Positions 23,839-36,800 of a DNA stretch of 64,000 nt are shown piece by piece. Origin of the DNA: Collybia mongolica (Eukaryota > Basidiomycota > Agaricomycetes > Agaricales > Clitocybaceae); assembly GCA_013420905.1 (NCBI GenBank), contig JAAXNY010000011.1:1488001-1552000 (forward strand). The letters run 5' to 3'. Position numbers and translations under genes: made by a program. How positions within the stretch are numbered: position 1 is the stretch's first letter; each line of letters opens with the position of its first letter. The notes under the pieces were generated by a model. It did not search any database and was not told the DNA's origin. It was given only the letters and a program-made list of their open reading frames with translations.

Positions 23839-25432
23839 GCCAAAATAAACTTGAAGAGCGCAGGTGCTAGGAGGGAAATTAGAAGGGGTCGTTAGCTAAC
23901 TTCCGCTTATGTTCTTATATGAACCCGAGTGAGAACCAGATATGGGCTGTGATTATGATGGTGATGATATGCAAGAGACAGCCGCCCAACACCAAGCCAA
24001 TCGTGAGGTTCGTCCAGGAACCTCCGATGTAAAAGCATCATGATGTGATTATTCGATGCTGGAGTATCAGTGTGAGGTTACACCTGCCTAAATAGACGGG
24101 TCTCATATCATTTGCGGACATTGACTCTCATACAGGAGAACGAAGAAAGGTGGGCTCTGATGGGTTTGTGATAGAATCCGTCTAACCAGGGTCTTACGTA
24201 CATGATGAGCAACACCAACGAGCTTGAACATGTCGCACTGCCTAGTCCCAGCGCCCCTCTTATTAATCGTTGTTCGTATCATCGATTGACTGGGACCGGT
24301 GTTCTATGCGTCAATTGGTTAGCTCTGGGTCGGAATAATGAATGTCACCTGAAAGCAAAGATCGAATATCCACAGACGATATGCATAACTTGTTATGTGA
24401 TTGTCAGCTGTGTGATCGAAAGGCCAGAGTTGGATGGTCACCAGGGAATGTGATCTGGAGTTGCGCTCCCGTATCAGTAATGGCTCCATGCCTTTTCGCT
24501 TCGATCACTTCCAGTCACATTCAGAATGATAGACCTGACCTATGAATAAAACGCAAACACGAAAATAGCTCGTCAACGTGTGAACACTGATCATACATAT
24601 GTATACTACCTTGAGTAGTGGTTTTTCTCCAAAAGCGGGCATTTTAATATTCGGTTTGTCTGTTTTATTTGTCTGTTTTATGGCCCCTAGGAATCGTACT
24701 CCGCGGCTCTTCGCCTTTTTTTTTTTTTTTTCGAGATGGGACTGATCCTTCCCAGTATGGTTGTAATTCGCTGTTGCTTTCACTTTCACACTTCAATTTG
24801 AGTATGCTCACTGAGCGGCGTTTGATTGTTGGGATATGGACATACGATATCTGGGGTTCATGGGCTGGGGCTTGTCGAACGGCCTAGTGTGTTGGTGCGT
24901 TCTATGAATATCCTAAATTTTAATTGCGGATACAAGCTCGATTCCCAGGATGAAGGCGAATGGTTCACTGCCATTCGAATTATGTTGTATCAACGGATTT
25001 GACACCACGGGCTCACAGGTGGATATTTCCCCCCGAGGTCAACCACTGACCACAAAGAAACGCCATCACCTACAACGAACAGCTCAAGGACTACATTAAA
25101 CAACAATTGTCACTCTTGGGGGGGCTACCACCCTGAGAATAGTTAAGCAAAAGCTTACGCCTCAGCGTTTCAAGGAGCGGAAGTTGCTAGCGCGACCAAT
25201 CCCAAAGGACCAAGGCGGAAGGGCTAAACGTCTAAAAAAAAACTAACTGGTGTTATCGTATCTGTATACTTCGTGGATAGTAAGGTACTGCCTGGGTGAA
25301 TCTCTACAAAACGCCAACGCTTGAACGTCGCTCCACATATTTACCGTACAAGTTCATATTTGAGTGCATTATTTCAATTGTATCACTGTTTATGCTAATA
25401 CCATGTGGCGTCGTAGTTAGTTCTAGTACTCT
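23839..25432. other. Long gene-poor stretch
   Basis: I see no supported gene. A T run of about 20 bases lies near 24715-24733. ORFs such as 24202-24453 have no domain or splice context. The 5' end of the DUF6534 gene and the 3' end of the cytidylyltransferase gene border it. Confidence 0.35.
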
Positions 25433-26894
25433 TTATATACAGGATATATTCCACTCACGCGCGAGCTGACCCTCAACCTGTTTATATGTCGGACTTGCGC
25501 TTCGGCTCACCAACCGGCTTGCGTGGCGGCTGCTGTTTAAGCTATCGTAGTCGCTTCCTTCTGCCCGGAGCTCGGCATGTCCCATTTTTGTAAGTTTGTC
25601 GTCAAAGTCACGCTTGCGATACCCTAAGACGATACGTTCTAGAAGCTCCGACGTCGAGACGCCTGGTGTGCGGCGGGTCGGTATAAATTTGCCTGATGTA
25701 TAGATGAGTAAGGCATGCGAAAAGAGGAGCAAGAGAGGACACACCTTGGCCTTTGGCATATCCATATACATCAGCATGATCGCCGCTCGCGTAAGGGTCC
25801 TCGTCGTGAGCAACGTAATCAATCTCGTATTTCTTGATAAACGCTTCGTCGATCACCCATGGAGCCTCCGCTACGACCTCATCAACCCATCGGCAGTGCC
25901 TCACCGCTTCAAGTCTGTTTTTGATCCTGTCATCATTGGATATAGCATCAACGGAGAAGAGTCACTGACCGTTCAGCATGTGTCATGATACCTTGGGCTT
26001 TGTTGATTCTGACAAGTTCATCAGAGTTGACACCCACAAGCAGATAGACGGATGAGAATGATAGTTTTGCTTGACGGAGCTGCAGGGCATGGCTAGGGAT
26101 AATATTAGCTGCTGACTGTGATCGCGGAATGGTGTGGGGTTACCCAAAGTGGAAGAGATCGTATACACCTGTCATGTGATCAATGACGTCATTTCAAAGC
26201 AAGAATAATAAGACAAACCGTCAGCGTATACCCGGACAGGCCGATCCGCAGGTGGGGGATTGATTTTGTATGTTCTCCATGATTCCCCGTCGATGGCTGT
26301 CTGAACATACGCTTGGATGTCTTCGGCCGTCAATGCCGCAGGGTTGAAAGCGGCTTCAGAGGCTGCTGCGACGGCAGGCTCTTCAAGGACAAACAGAGGG
26401 GTTACATTGATGTTGACGGGTTGGGTGATGAAAACTGGATGGCTGGAGTCTACTTTCGTGGCTCGTGCCGGCAGCATGGGATTTGGCAGTTCTGTAATTG
26501 GCGTGCTGTGCGATGATGAGGGAAACGCAGGTGTAACTGGGGTGCTGAGCGTCGACGTCGATGAAGAATGGTGATGAGAGGTCTTGGAGGAAATTGTGTC
26601 TGCGCCCGCTGTCGCACTCGATTCCACATCTCCGTCATAGGTTGGTGAATCGACCCCATCAGAGTCAGACAAAAGGCTAGACGCAAGCTGGTGCTTGGCG
26701 CGCGACATGGCCGATAGCTTTCCGTGCGATCGCGAGCTAGTTGCGTTAGCTGCATGGCGGTTTATCGCAAAAGGTACGGACACGGCTGATGCACCATCGT
26801 CTGTGAGAGGGTCGTTGTCCTCTTCTGATCTGTTTCCCATCGGATTGTTAGATATGGGTTCTGAGAGTGGTGGAAAAAAGTACAAACGCATCAT
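25433..26894 (-). CDS. PCT1: Choline-phosphate cytidylyltransferase
   Basis: Makes CDP-choline from phosphocholine and CTP, the rate-limiting step of the Kennedy route to phosphatidylcholine. On the minus strand the first exon gives a Ser/Pro-rich N-terminal extension ending KINPPPADRPVRVYADG. Small exons then give VYDLFHFGHALQLRQAKLSF (with the HxGH nucleotide-binding motif as HFGH), VYLLVGVNSDELVRINKAQG and IMTHAER. They are followed by RHCRWVDEVVAEAPWVIDEA, YEIDYVAHDEDPYASGDHAD and, in the last exon, KFIPTRRTPGVSTSELLERI (the RTxGxSTS nucleotide motif). The C-terminus NISCI is followed by a stop at 25433-25435. Both catalytic motifs are intact. The ATG at 26840 (MGNRSEEDNDPL) is an alternative and perhaps better start. 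A C-terminal membrane-binding helix is short or absent. The gene is divergent from the amidohydrolase gene. Confidence 0.9.
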
Positions 26895-27151
26895 ATGCTG
26901 GGGAATCTACATTCCTGGGATATTTTCCAAAGGATCTCTTGGTGTGAAGGATCTTGCGGGGGGCTTCAACGGACATGGTGTGCTGAAGAATGGATAAAAT
27001 TCTGGCCTGTCACGCAGAGATGTCACTCTCATATGAAGGTCACGCCTAATTTCGAGGCTTGGTACTTCGATCACTTATCTCCTTTGGGTTAACGGTCCTT
27101 CTCGCCTCTCCCGTCCGGATCTGCTCAATCCCACCCTTCAAAGCTTAAACC
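26895..27151. promoter_or_regulatory. Shared divergent promoter region
   Basis: About 257 bases separate the start of the cytidylyltransferase gene (-) from the ATG of the amidohydrolase gene (+), so both promoters must lie here or overlap the 5' UTRs. I see no clear TATA box. A pyrimidine-rich run (about 27088-27140) just before the plus-strand ATG is typical of fungal transcription starts. Confidence 0.45.
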
Positions 27152-29715
27152 ATGTCAGGTTCTCCAAAGTCGAAGAGTGCTTCTCCTTCGCCCAGGAACT
27201 CGACAAGGCCGCACACTAGTGGTCGTTCATGGGTCGCAGGCGCAGTCGTGGCCTCCCTCATCATCTGGTTGTATGACAAGGTCCTGGTGGATGAGTACAC
27301 TGTTTGCTCGAGTTCAAAGAACATATATACCGTAGACCCGTCGAATTCACGAGTCGAATGCATTCATGTAAAAGGAAATACTATCTTGGATACAGGAAAT
27401 CTTCGTAAGTCATCCTTCATTCCTGTCAATTGACTTCTGACCGTCTACAGAGGAGATCCAGAGTCGGGGTACATCAACATCATACGCTGGCATTGTAACG
27501 CATGCCTTGAGGAGCATTCACAACAACTATAAGGTCTTCCACGTGGACCCAAAGTCAATTGTCGTCCCGGGTCTTGCTGGTAGAGCCTTTCATCCAACCA
27601 TCTTCAAATAATTATCTTGAATAACCAACTTGACCAGACGCCCATGCTCATATCATACAGTATGGCTCCATGATGGAACTTCCCCTCGCTACTACTACCT
27701 CCATTCAAGGTAAGCCATGCAACATGTACCTTACTTTAGCAGATGAGCTTACACGATGCAGATGTCGTACAACGTATCAAGGACTATATTCTCGCGCACC
27801 CCGAGGTTCAGAACGACAAATCGCGTTGGATCGAGGGAATGGGATGGGACCAAACAAAATGGCCAGGAGCTGAATTTCCCACTGCGGTATGTACGCGATC
27901 ATCCGTTCGCACATACAAATACATTAATCATATCAACGCCAGGCCGACCTTGATCAAGATCCCCTCCTCAAAGGCAGGCCCATCTCTCTCAGCCGCGTCG
28001 ACGTCCACGCCCGATGGGTTTCTCCACGCGTTCTGGAACTCATGGGGGACCTTCCTTCAGAGGTAAAAGGTGGTCAAATCATTCGTGACACTGCTGGAAA
28101 CCCCACTGGCGAGCAACATCATCATCTTTGGCAGGATATAAATATCTTACCCGGCTTTTATAGGTATTTTTGTTGATAATGCAATGTCTCTCATCCCTTC
28201 CCCAGAGTGGAACGAGGAACGCATGTCCAAGTTCTTCGACACGACCATGAAGGCAGCCTTGGCACACGGTCTAACTTCTATCCACGACGCCTCATCCTCG
28301 CCAGAAGACATCGCATTCTACAAAAAGTGATCTCCTTCTATTTTTTATTGTCACACGCATGCTCATTCTCCCAAAGGAAGGCAGAGGAGGGTAACCTTCC
28401 TGTGGGTTTATTCGTAATTTCGCTTGAAAAATTTTCATATTCTTAACAGAATCGTCTCTATCTCATGGGCAACGCTGCGTCGCAAGGCTACTGGGGTGCA
28501 AAGATCCCTCGCCTCATCAATTACGGCAAACACGGTCGACTCAATGTCCGAAGTGTGAAGCTTTTCGCAGATGGTGAGTCCATTCAAGCTAGAAATTTAT
28601 CGTATACCAACGTCAGTCCTTACAGGCGCGCTCGGTTCGTGGGGAGCGGCTCTCCTCGAACCCTACTCCGACAAGCCTGAAACGAGTGGCCTTATCCTGA
28701 CACCCCCCGAAGAAATGTCGAGCCTGATCCACCAATTCTGGAAAGACGGATTTCAGACAGTAAGTGCTCCTGATCCGGCTATGTAGTCGACTCATGCACA
28801 TTGTACAGAACATCCATTGTATCGGGGATCGCGCCAACCACGTTGTCCTGGACATCCTGGAAGGTATTATTGTTGGAAAGAACGCAAACGTCACGGAATG
28901 GAGGCCCCGAATTGAACATGCACAGATCTTCTCGCCGGAGGATCTGAAACGGATGGGGAAGTTGGGCGGTAAGTTGCATAAGACACTACCAATATCTACA
29001 TCATTCACCAGATTACAGTTATTGCGAGCGTACAGCCCACTCATGGGTGAGCCTTCACCATTACTTGATGCTATCGCTCGCTGGTCTAATCAATGAATTC
29101 AAGAACATCTGACATGTCATATGCGGAAACTCGTCTGGTCTGTTGTAAACTACTACCCCCCAACTATGCTATATCTCAATATTCATTAGGGTCCTGAACG
29201 GATCAAAGGTGCCTACGCATACCAAACGCTACTCCAGTAAGCGGCCGACCTCATCCCACAGCCGATTATCCTGAAAAACGTTTATTCCACAGACTTTCCC
29301 CCATCAACGTCCTCCCCATTGGCTCCGATTTCCCCGTAGAATCTATTAACCCCCTTCTGGGGTTCTACGCTGCAGTAGCACGTCTATACACCGACGGCAC
29401 ATCACCTCACGGGCCCGTCGGATGGTGCGTGACACCTGGTCCTACTCACCCATGCACGCACAACTCATTGACCCAAACACCCCTCGTAGGTTCCCAGAAC
29501 AACGGCTCACCCGTGCACAAGCCCTCAAAGGCATGACCCTCGATGCCGCATATGCATCCTTCGCTGAGAATGAGCTGGGATCACTCACGCCAGGAAAGCG
29601 GGCAGACTTTGTGGTTTTGGATCGTGATATTATGACGGGACCGTTGGCGGATATCCTAACTACGCAGGTCAGTGCGACTGTTGTGGATGGTAAGGTGGCA
29701 TATGGAACCCTGTGA
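27152..29715 (+). CDS. YtcJ-like metal-dependent amidohydrolase
   Basis: About twelve exons. After a short Ser/Pro-rich start, a single N-terminal membrane anchor is predicted (WVAGAVVASLIIWLYDKVLV). The chain then follows the amidohydrolase-3/YtcJ pattern: IVVPGLADAHAHI with the metal-binding HxH, WIEGMGWDQTKWPGAEFP, VDVHARWVSPRVLELMGDLP, LAHGLTSIHDASSSPEDIAF, LNVRSVKLFADGALGSWGAA, NIHCIGDRANHVVLDILEG, WRPRIEHAQIF, VIASVQPTH, LPIGSDFPVESINPLLGFYA and, near the C-terminus, SLTPGKRADFVVLDRDI. The barrel His/Asp/Lys ligands are therefore in place. Members hydrolyse amides or related bonds in small molecules; the substrate is unknown. The anchor suggests the ER or another membrane. No lesion was seen, though I did not trace every splice joint. 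Confidence 0.82.
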
Positions 29716-30049
29716 ACTTGGAGTCAGGCTCAGACGGCGCTTGAAATGTTCTCGTTCAATGGCGTCAATCAAAAATAAATGATATGAAGAGTTCAATAAT
29801 CCCCCAAATGCCTTACGATGCTTCGTCGTTTCTACTTGCGTTCGAGCAGCCTGTTGGGTACACAGTAGGAACCCAACGAACCCGGATGGAACTTCACCGA
29901 CTCGAGAGCCGGAGGTCCTCGGACATGTCCGCCAATTTTAATTTTTTTAATTTTTTTTTTCCTTCAACAATTTTATATACCGCCATACGCTAGTACAGAT
30001 GCGGTCACGTGTAAACGTAATTAGATAACCAGATAAAAATATGGTGCAT
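29716..30049. other. Border between host gene and repeat region
   Basis: 3' flank of the amidohydrolase gene, with T-rich runs at 29938-29962. No gene is seen. A weakly similar stretch (T run, ttcaac, ttttatatacc) recurs at 31730-31770. Confidence 0.25.
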
Positions 30050-31276
30050 AAAGGCCATCATATGTGGCAGGATTGGATTGCCCTCCCGTTGCCGGGACAA
30101 GTGTTCCGGGTATTGGTCCCTGTGAGGGGACCAGGTAATAGACCTGTAAGGGACTAAGGACAAGAGTTGTTGCAGAGGGGACCACCCCCTGCGCTTCTTA
30201 ATCCATTTAATAAGTGGTTAGCACAGCCACTTTCTCACACCTGGTTCACAGGGGGGCACACCCCCCTGAAGGTTTCCTGAGGGAAGCCTGACTTAGTCCT
30301 GAGGGACCAGGCCCATGTGTGTACACTTGCCTGAAGGCATTTGACCTGGTATCAAGGATACCATCCAACAAGCACCCACTTACCTCCAGGTACTCCTGCT
30401 CTATTCTATGCGCAGTTCCCAGAAGATGCCAAAGGCAGCCAGGTTGTCATGTAGGAAGTTGCTAACCCATGCAAGGGTTATTTTCCTTCTGGGGCATTCT
30501 GCCCACTCATAGAGTGTGCAGTACCTGAATATGTGATCAATGGTCTCCTTTCTGAGGCTGCAATTGCACATGTATGTCTCCTTCTCTTTAAGGAAGTGTT
30601 GCCTGTAAGCACCAATTGGCATGTGCCTGGTGAGGGCCTGTGCCAGCCAGATGGTTTTGGTAGTCTCCATGGAGATTTTTCCTATCCAAGTCCCCCCTTT
30701 CAGGTGGCTTGGAGTTAGTTGCTTTCCATGTTCATGGAGATGCAGGAAGTTTGCTCCTATATACTCCTTCTGCTTGGCCAAAATGCTCCAAGCATCTGTC
30801 ATATGTAGGACAGTGTTTGCTCTTGCTTTTGCAAGGGTAGTGTGCTTAACTTCCCCATGGGCCACCTCTAAATTTGTGGCAGCCTCATGGGCATAAAGGT
30901 GTTCCCTGACTTCACATGCTTTTGGTGTGTGATATAGTGTGATGGTGGCATTTGGTTTAATAGTTAACCATAAAGCAAGGTTTGACATCACATTGACAGC
31001 TGATTTGTGGGCTGTGTGGTGCAACAGGTCTAAGACCAGTTTAATTGCATTCACAGAGTCTGAGAAGACATCTGTTTTAGATGTGTCTAGGTTTGGGATA
31101 CTGAAGGCTTCATCTATCCCTCTGGAGATAGTGAAGGCTTCTGCATCGTCTGATGTGGCATCTCCACATGGGGCAGCACCACTGTAAAGTGACCCACCTC
31201 CCCAAACTCTCCAAGCACCGGTGGCTTGGTGGTCTGGGTGGTGTGAGACTAACCTGTTGCATGTGATGGTGATATG
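30050..31276 (-). mobile_element. 5'-truncated LINE (non-LTR retrotransposon), 3' part
   Basis: The minus-strand frame 31187-30401 reads as the end of a LINE ORF: a decayed RNase H segment (DAEAFTISRGIDEAFSIPNL) followed by the usual tail with a CxC...H...C zinc-binding pattern (MCNCSLRKETIDHIFRYC). It is clearly homologous to the better-preserved LINE at 61571-64000: both have KxYIGxNFL, then PIGAxRxxFxKE, then the zinc pattern. The stretch 30400-30050 would be its 3' untranslated region. The reverse transcriptase part is missing, as expected for incomplete reverse transcription or later loss. Confidence 0.7.
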
Positions 31277-31729
31277 GAGGTCTTTACACTAAGCCACATA
31301 ACCCATGTGGACTCTGTGCAGACACGCGGACTCTGTGCAGAGTCTGCATGGACTCATTTGGCAGGACACTCAGCCAAATGACAATCCGCATCCATGCCGA
31401 GTCCACATCAATCCACATGATTTCACGCAGACACATGGACAAGCATGGATGGACAGCTTGCAGAGTCCATGTGGCCAGTCAATTACTAATCAGATTACTA
31501 ATATAAATTCTATTTACACAAATTATATATACTATTTGCTATTAATAACATAACATAATGGTGCTGAAAAACTTGCATCCAACTAGGTTCGAATGCATAC
31601 AGGCACAAACATTATGTAATATGTTTGGCATTCATAACCATTGGGCAAGGCGGGCATTCCTAGCTACAGGCTCATTGGCCTCAAGTCAATGGACTTAGGT
31701 CACATGATTACCAGGCATGTGCAATGGTC
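31277..31729 (+). mobile_element. Truncated, CpG-decayed copy of the hAT-like element
   Basis: It begins gaggtctttacactaagcca, exactly like the left end of the element at 37164. It then runs collinearly with 37164-37380 and, without a break, with 45307-45506, ending at gcaatggtc. It therefore represents the element without the Helitron insertion. Almost all differences are CG in the younger copy against TG or CA here. The right part, including the other inverted terminal repeat, is missing. Confidence 0.8.
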
Positions 31730-31818
31730 TTTTTTTTTTTTTTTGTTCAACCTTTTATATACCAACCATACATAATACATGCGTTGGTCACTACAAGTAG
31801 TAATTGGAGAGTTGGGGG

Positions 31819-32290
31819 TGTTACAAATTCCCTATTCACTCTTTTTCTTACACATCATTGATTACACACTGCTCACTAATGTTGGCCGACTCTTATCTTT
31901 AGAAACCCATATATGCATTCTATTTCCCATGCTTACTCATCCCCTTATCTATATAACCAATAGCACTAATCTCTCCTATCTATACAACCAATAGCGTAAA
32001 CCACGCTTATCTATGCTTATTGGACTCCTACGTATATATAGGGATATTCTAGCTTAGTTAGTTCTTTAGCTTGACCTAGCTGAATTCACCTTATTCATCT
32101 ACTCTTGACTCCTTGACGCAAACTCAATCCTACTCGCCTTATGAAGGGAGTAGTGCATCTTTGATACAGACGATCTGACTTAGCCCTATTGAGGGAGTCA
32201 TTAGACGTGGGACTTATAGAGTCGATGGTCTAGAACAAATGAACAATAAACCAGACTGATCTAGGGGATAAGGCCTAAACAGCTGTAACA
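31819..32290 (+). repeat. 5' LTR of Ty3 element 1
   Basis: Starts tgttacaaattcc and ends agctgtaaca. I count about 13 differences from the 3' LTR (61099-61570), all of them transitions. Contains cgtatatatagggat near 32033, a likely TATA box. Confidence 0.9.
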
Positions 32291-32355
32291 AAAGGCCAAG
32301 CTGATCAGAACCATCAACCTATTAAGGTTTAGACGCAACGGCACCAGCATGATAC

Positions 32356-33487
32356 GGATTGAACCCTGCAAGCAGCAGCAGTAGCAGCAGAAGCAGCAGT
32401 AGGCAGAGTGCCTTCAGCAACGAAGATTTTCAAGATGCAGAAGAACAGCCAAGACTCGCAGTAGTCACATAGACAATAGAAACACCCACAACACTGAAAC
32501 CGAAGACAGAAAGTTCCGAAAGAAAGGAACCTGAAGAACTACCGAAACCCAAAACACCAGACTCCCCGATACCACCCGATTCTGACATAGAAATGGCAGA
32601 AGAACAAAGACCCACTGAGATCAAACTCAGCTCACCGAATGTTTTCAATGGAAACAGAAAGATGACGAAGGACTTTGTCCTTGATTGCAAGATGTACTTG
32701 GGAGCAAACGACAGAATTTACGACACGGACTGGAAAAGAATCCTTTACGTGCTTTCTTATATGAAAGGAGGAACAGCAGGATCATGGAAGAAATCCTGGT
32801 ACAGAGAGAAAAGTGACAACCCAGGCACTTTTACAGATTTTATGACAACAGTCAAAGAAGCGTTTTCCACACCAGATGAAGCAGGAGACACCAGACAGAC
32901 CCTGAAGACACTGCGCATGCAAGGAAACATGACAGCAGATGATTATATTGCAGAATTAAAATCAGCCACATCAGAAAGCCAGATCACCAAAAGCAAAGCA
33001 CTCATTGAGTACTTCATGGAAGGAATACCACCTTCCTTGATGCAGAAGATTTTGACGATGGATAACCCACCTACCACCATCAAGGGTTGGTACCAGAAGG
33101 CATCCATATTTGATACACAATTCAGACATGCAAGATCGATTGTAGCACGAATCAAAGGAAACACTGGAAAACCTGCAGGAGGAAACAATGGAAAGAAATA
33201 TAATTTCCAACAGAACAATCCCAGATATGTCCCGAACAATGCCAGGGACCTGAACGCAATGGATATAGATCAATTGACTATCCAAGAAAGAGATGAACAC
33301 ATGAAGCAAGGACTATGCTTCGAATGTCACAAGTTTGGACATCGAGCATCAGATCATAGAGCTGGAGGCTCTATTCCCCAGACCCCACGAAAGGAAGAAT
33401 CAAAGACACCAATGAAAGGCAAAGATGCCTATATGAAGATCCAATCCCTTTTAGCAGGATTAGATGAAGAAGAGAAGGAGATTACCT
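32356..33487 (+). pseudogene. gag of Ty3 element 1, cut by the Copia insertion
   Basis: The intact stretch from 32593 reads through EIKLSSPNVFNGNRKMTKDF (capsid start), VLSYMKGGTAGSWKKSWY, LKTLRMQGNMTADDYIAELK and a zinc knuckle CFECHKFGHRASDH, ending DEEEKEITLK at the Copia border. The last residues and the stop continue at 48108-48137. Upstream (32356-32592) the Ser-rich N-terminus carries a TGA and a TAG and the start codon appears changed, so the gene is dead. The homologous, intact gag is at 53736-54911. The knuckle is C-x2-C-x4-H-x4-H, with His in place of the usual last Cys. Confidence 0.85.
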
Positions 33488-33492
33488 TGAAG

Positions 33493-33760
33493 TGTTAAAG
33501 GTGGAAGCCTAGAGCTGGAGTCCTGAGTAAGAAACTAGTATATTCACTAATATAAGTGAGTACTAACCTGGAGTCCTGAGTAAGAAACTGGGGACTCCAG
33601 AACGAGCTACTCTACACCTATATACCTGTAGGAACAATAGTAGAGTACAATAGACAAAGGAACAATAGAACAATGGAACAATAGGACAATAGAACAATAG
33701 AACAAATGAAAGAAGCAAAACAATACCAAGCTAAGCTATATATACAGGTCAATTCTAACA
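33493..33760 (-). repeat. 3' LTR of the Copia element
   Basis: 268 bases, starting tgttaaagg and ending ttctaaca in plus orientation. It is longer than the other LTR because of extra copies of a short aacaatag-type repeat near 33662-33705. A C run just inside (33763-33768) is the complement of the polypurine tract. Confidence 0.9.
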
Positions 33761-33832
33761 TACCCCCCTGACCTGGTGCATCTCAATAAGAGTTTACCAA
33801 AATCAAAATAGAGTAGTCAGAAACAAAACCAT

Positions 33833-36800
33833 TCAGGGCTTAATACCCATCATCTCCCTGCAGTATTGAACCTTGGGGAGTGTAACAGCCTTGGTAAGAA
33901 TGTCTGCCACTTGAGCTGTTCCAGGAATGTGATAAGTAGAAATAATTCCACTTTCCACTTTTTCCCTTAACCAGAAGAGTCTGGTGTCAATATGTTTCAT
34001 TCTTCCATGGTGTTCAGGATTCCTGGTCACATTTAATGAAGACATATTGTCAATCATTAAAATGGAAGAGTTTTGGATAGGATACCCAAGTTCTTGCATG
34101 AGACTTCGCATCCAGAGAATCTCCTTGCCTGCCTCCACAGCAGCAACATACTCCGCTTCAGTGGTGGACAGTGTGACAATTGGTTGCAGTTTGCTGCTCC
34201 AGCCTATTGCTCCTCCCCCCAAAATTGTGACATATCCACCAGTAGAGCGCCCAGTGTCCACACAGTCTGCATGAGAGGCATCACAGTAGGTCTTGAACTC
34301 CAGTGGTTCACCATTTGCCTGGTAGGTCAACTTGTAGTCCATGGTGGCCTTGCAATATCTGAGCATATGCTTTGCAGCAGCCCAATGCTTAGGACCAGGA
34401 TTAGAGTTATACCTTGCTAGCTTGGCTACACCTGCAGCTAGATCACCTCTAGTCATACTGACAAGGTATTGAAGTGATCCAACAAGACTGAGATATGGGA
34501 CATTTTGCATTTCCTCCCTTTCTGCATCTGTCTGTGGGCACATTAACTGGGATAGAATAAGTCCTGGGGTCATAGGAGTGCTGATTGGGTTACAGTCTGT
34601 CATGTTGTACTTTTCCAGCATGTCCACAATGTACTGTCTCTGGGAGAGGGCAATGGTGCGATTTGGACGATCTCTGATGATTTCCACACCTAATAGGAAC
34701 TGGCCCAAGGTCACAAAGTTTGAAGTGTCTGGACAGCTCCTTGACTGTTCTGTCAATTTCTGCATTGGATTTTGATGCCAGAGTGATATCATCAATGTAG
34801 ATGGGGACAATGATCTTGACTTCTCCCTTTACATACAAGTAAATGGAGCGGTCAGATTCCAGTCTGGTGAATCCCATGCTGTCAAGAACACCATGCAGCT
34901 TCTTGTTCCACTGCCTGGCAGCCTGTTTGAGTCCATAGAGCGATTTCTTGAGCTTCAAAACCTTGTTTCCAACCACATAACCCGGAGAAGGACGCATATA
35001 GATGTCTTCTTCCAGATGTCCATTGGGGAAAGCAGATGTGATGTCCACAGAGCGCAGTTCCATGTCTTCAATTCCAGCAATAGCCAGAATCAATCTCAGA
35101 GCAGCTGGGCGAAATGTAGGTGCAAAGACTTCATTATAGTCAATGCCAGGACGTTGTGCACATCCCTTTGCAACCAGTCTTGCCTTGTAGCGCTCAACTG
35201 AGCCATCTGAATTGCGCTTGACCTTGAATACCCATCCAGAACCAATTGCCTTCCTATCTTGAGGCAGATCAATGATGTCCCATGTGCGATTCTGTGTCAA
35301 TGACTCTATCTCTTCATCAACAGCCTTCTTCCACTTGTCAGCATCCTTAGACTTCATGGCAAGGTGCCAGTTCTGGGGATCTGGCTCAGGACCAAGGGCA
35401 GCACCAGCAAAGTGGACAAATTCAAATCCATCCTCATCCATTTCACCACATGTGAAATTAGCCTCAATATCACTATCACCATCATCCAGGACAGGCTTGG
35501 ATGGCCTTACAATCCAATATTCCTGGGGAGGTCTAGTAGCCCTAGATGACTTCCTGGTGGGGAGTACAGTGCCTTTGGGAGGCTTTCTACCTCTAGGTCT
35601 AACAGGACCATCATCCAAGTCAGGATCATGTTGCTCATTGGGTAATGGGTAATTGGCTGGATCAATGTTTGGGATTTGGACATTATGCTGGACAGGTGGT
35701 GCTTGGGCAGGGGCTTGGGCAGCAGGGGGAATAGGTACAGGGGCAGGTGCAGGGGCAGGTGCAGGACGCTTTGGGGCTGATTTTAGATTATCATCATCAT
35801 TATCATCATCATACCCCCCAAAATCAGGCATATTGCTTGAGTCTGGCACTGGACTGCTGTCAGGACAATTTGGACCAACAAAAATAGGTGGGGGTGGGCC
35901 AGAGGGAACAGGGACACTGCCAGATGTCTTCAGACCAGGGAAATACCGCTCATCAAACTCTGCTTTGTCTGAGATCATGGTCTTCTTGGTGGTGGGGTTG
36001 TAGAACTTCCAACCCTTGTAACCATCAGCATATCCAATAAAGACACATTTCTCCATGTGTGACTGCAGAGTCTTGCGCTTATCCTTCTGCACAAGGACAT
36101 AGGAGGTGCATCCCCACACCCTGAGATGACTGATATCAGGTTTAGTTCCAAACCAGCCATAGTGAGGAGTTTTGGGTGCTACAAGCGTTGGAATGCGATT
36201 CCAAATGTGTACTTGTGCATCCATGCAATGCTCCCAGAAGGATGGGGGCAACTTGGACTCTGCAAGCATAGCAGTAATGTCATCAGACATAGTCCTGTTA
36301 GCTCTCTCTGCAACTCCATTCTGCTGTGGTGTGTTTCTGCATGTGTGTCTCCTGGTAATCCCACAATGGTCTGTGAATTGAATGAACTCCTTTGACATGT
36401 ATTCACCACCCTTGTCATCCTGCAATGTCTTAATAGTGTAGCCCTTGTCCTTCCAATGGTTCTCAGCATAAGCCTTGAACTTCTGGAATGCCTGGAATGC
36501 CTGAGACTTTTCCTTGAGTGCCATCACTGCTCTGAAATCCAAGAAATCATCTATGAAGGTAATCCAGTAAAGTGCTCCAGAGTGCAATTTTGTAGTCATA
36601 GGACCATGCAAGTCACTGTGGATGAGTTCCAGGGGCTGTGTAGCACGATTTCCAGTAGAGGGATAGGATTTAGACTTCATTTTGCCTGCCAGACAAGCCT
36701 CACAGATAGGATCTGGCTTGGTTGTAGAATTCATGTCCATGCCTGTTGCCAACTCCTGTTTAGCCATAGTCTTAACCACTGCATAATTGTGGTGAGCCAG

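Noticed and set aside
24202..24545. Small ORFs as a possible gene
   Set aside because: No domain, no convincing splice sites and two overlapping frames of similar length; nothing supports coding.
29938..30010. Similarity between the T-run stretch here and 31729-31790, as flanks duplicated by the LINE
   Set aside because: The match is short, imperfect and T-rich. It is not a target duplication and I could not exclude chance.
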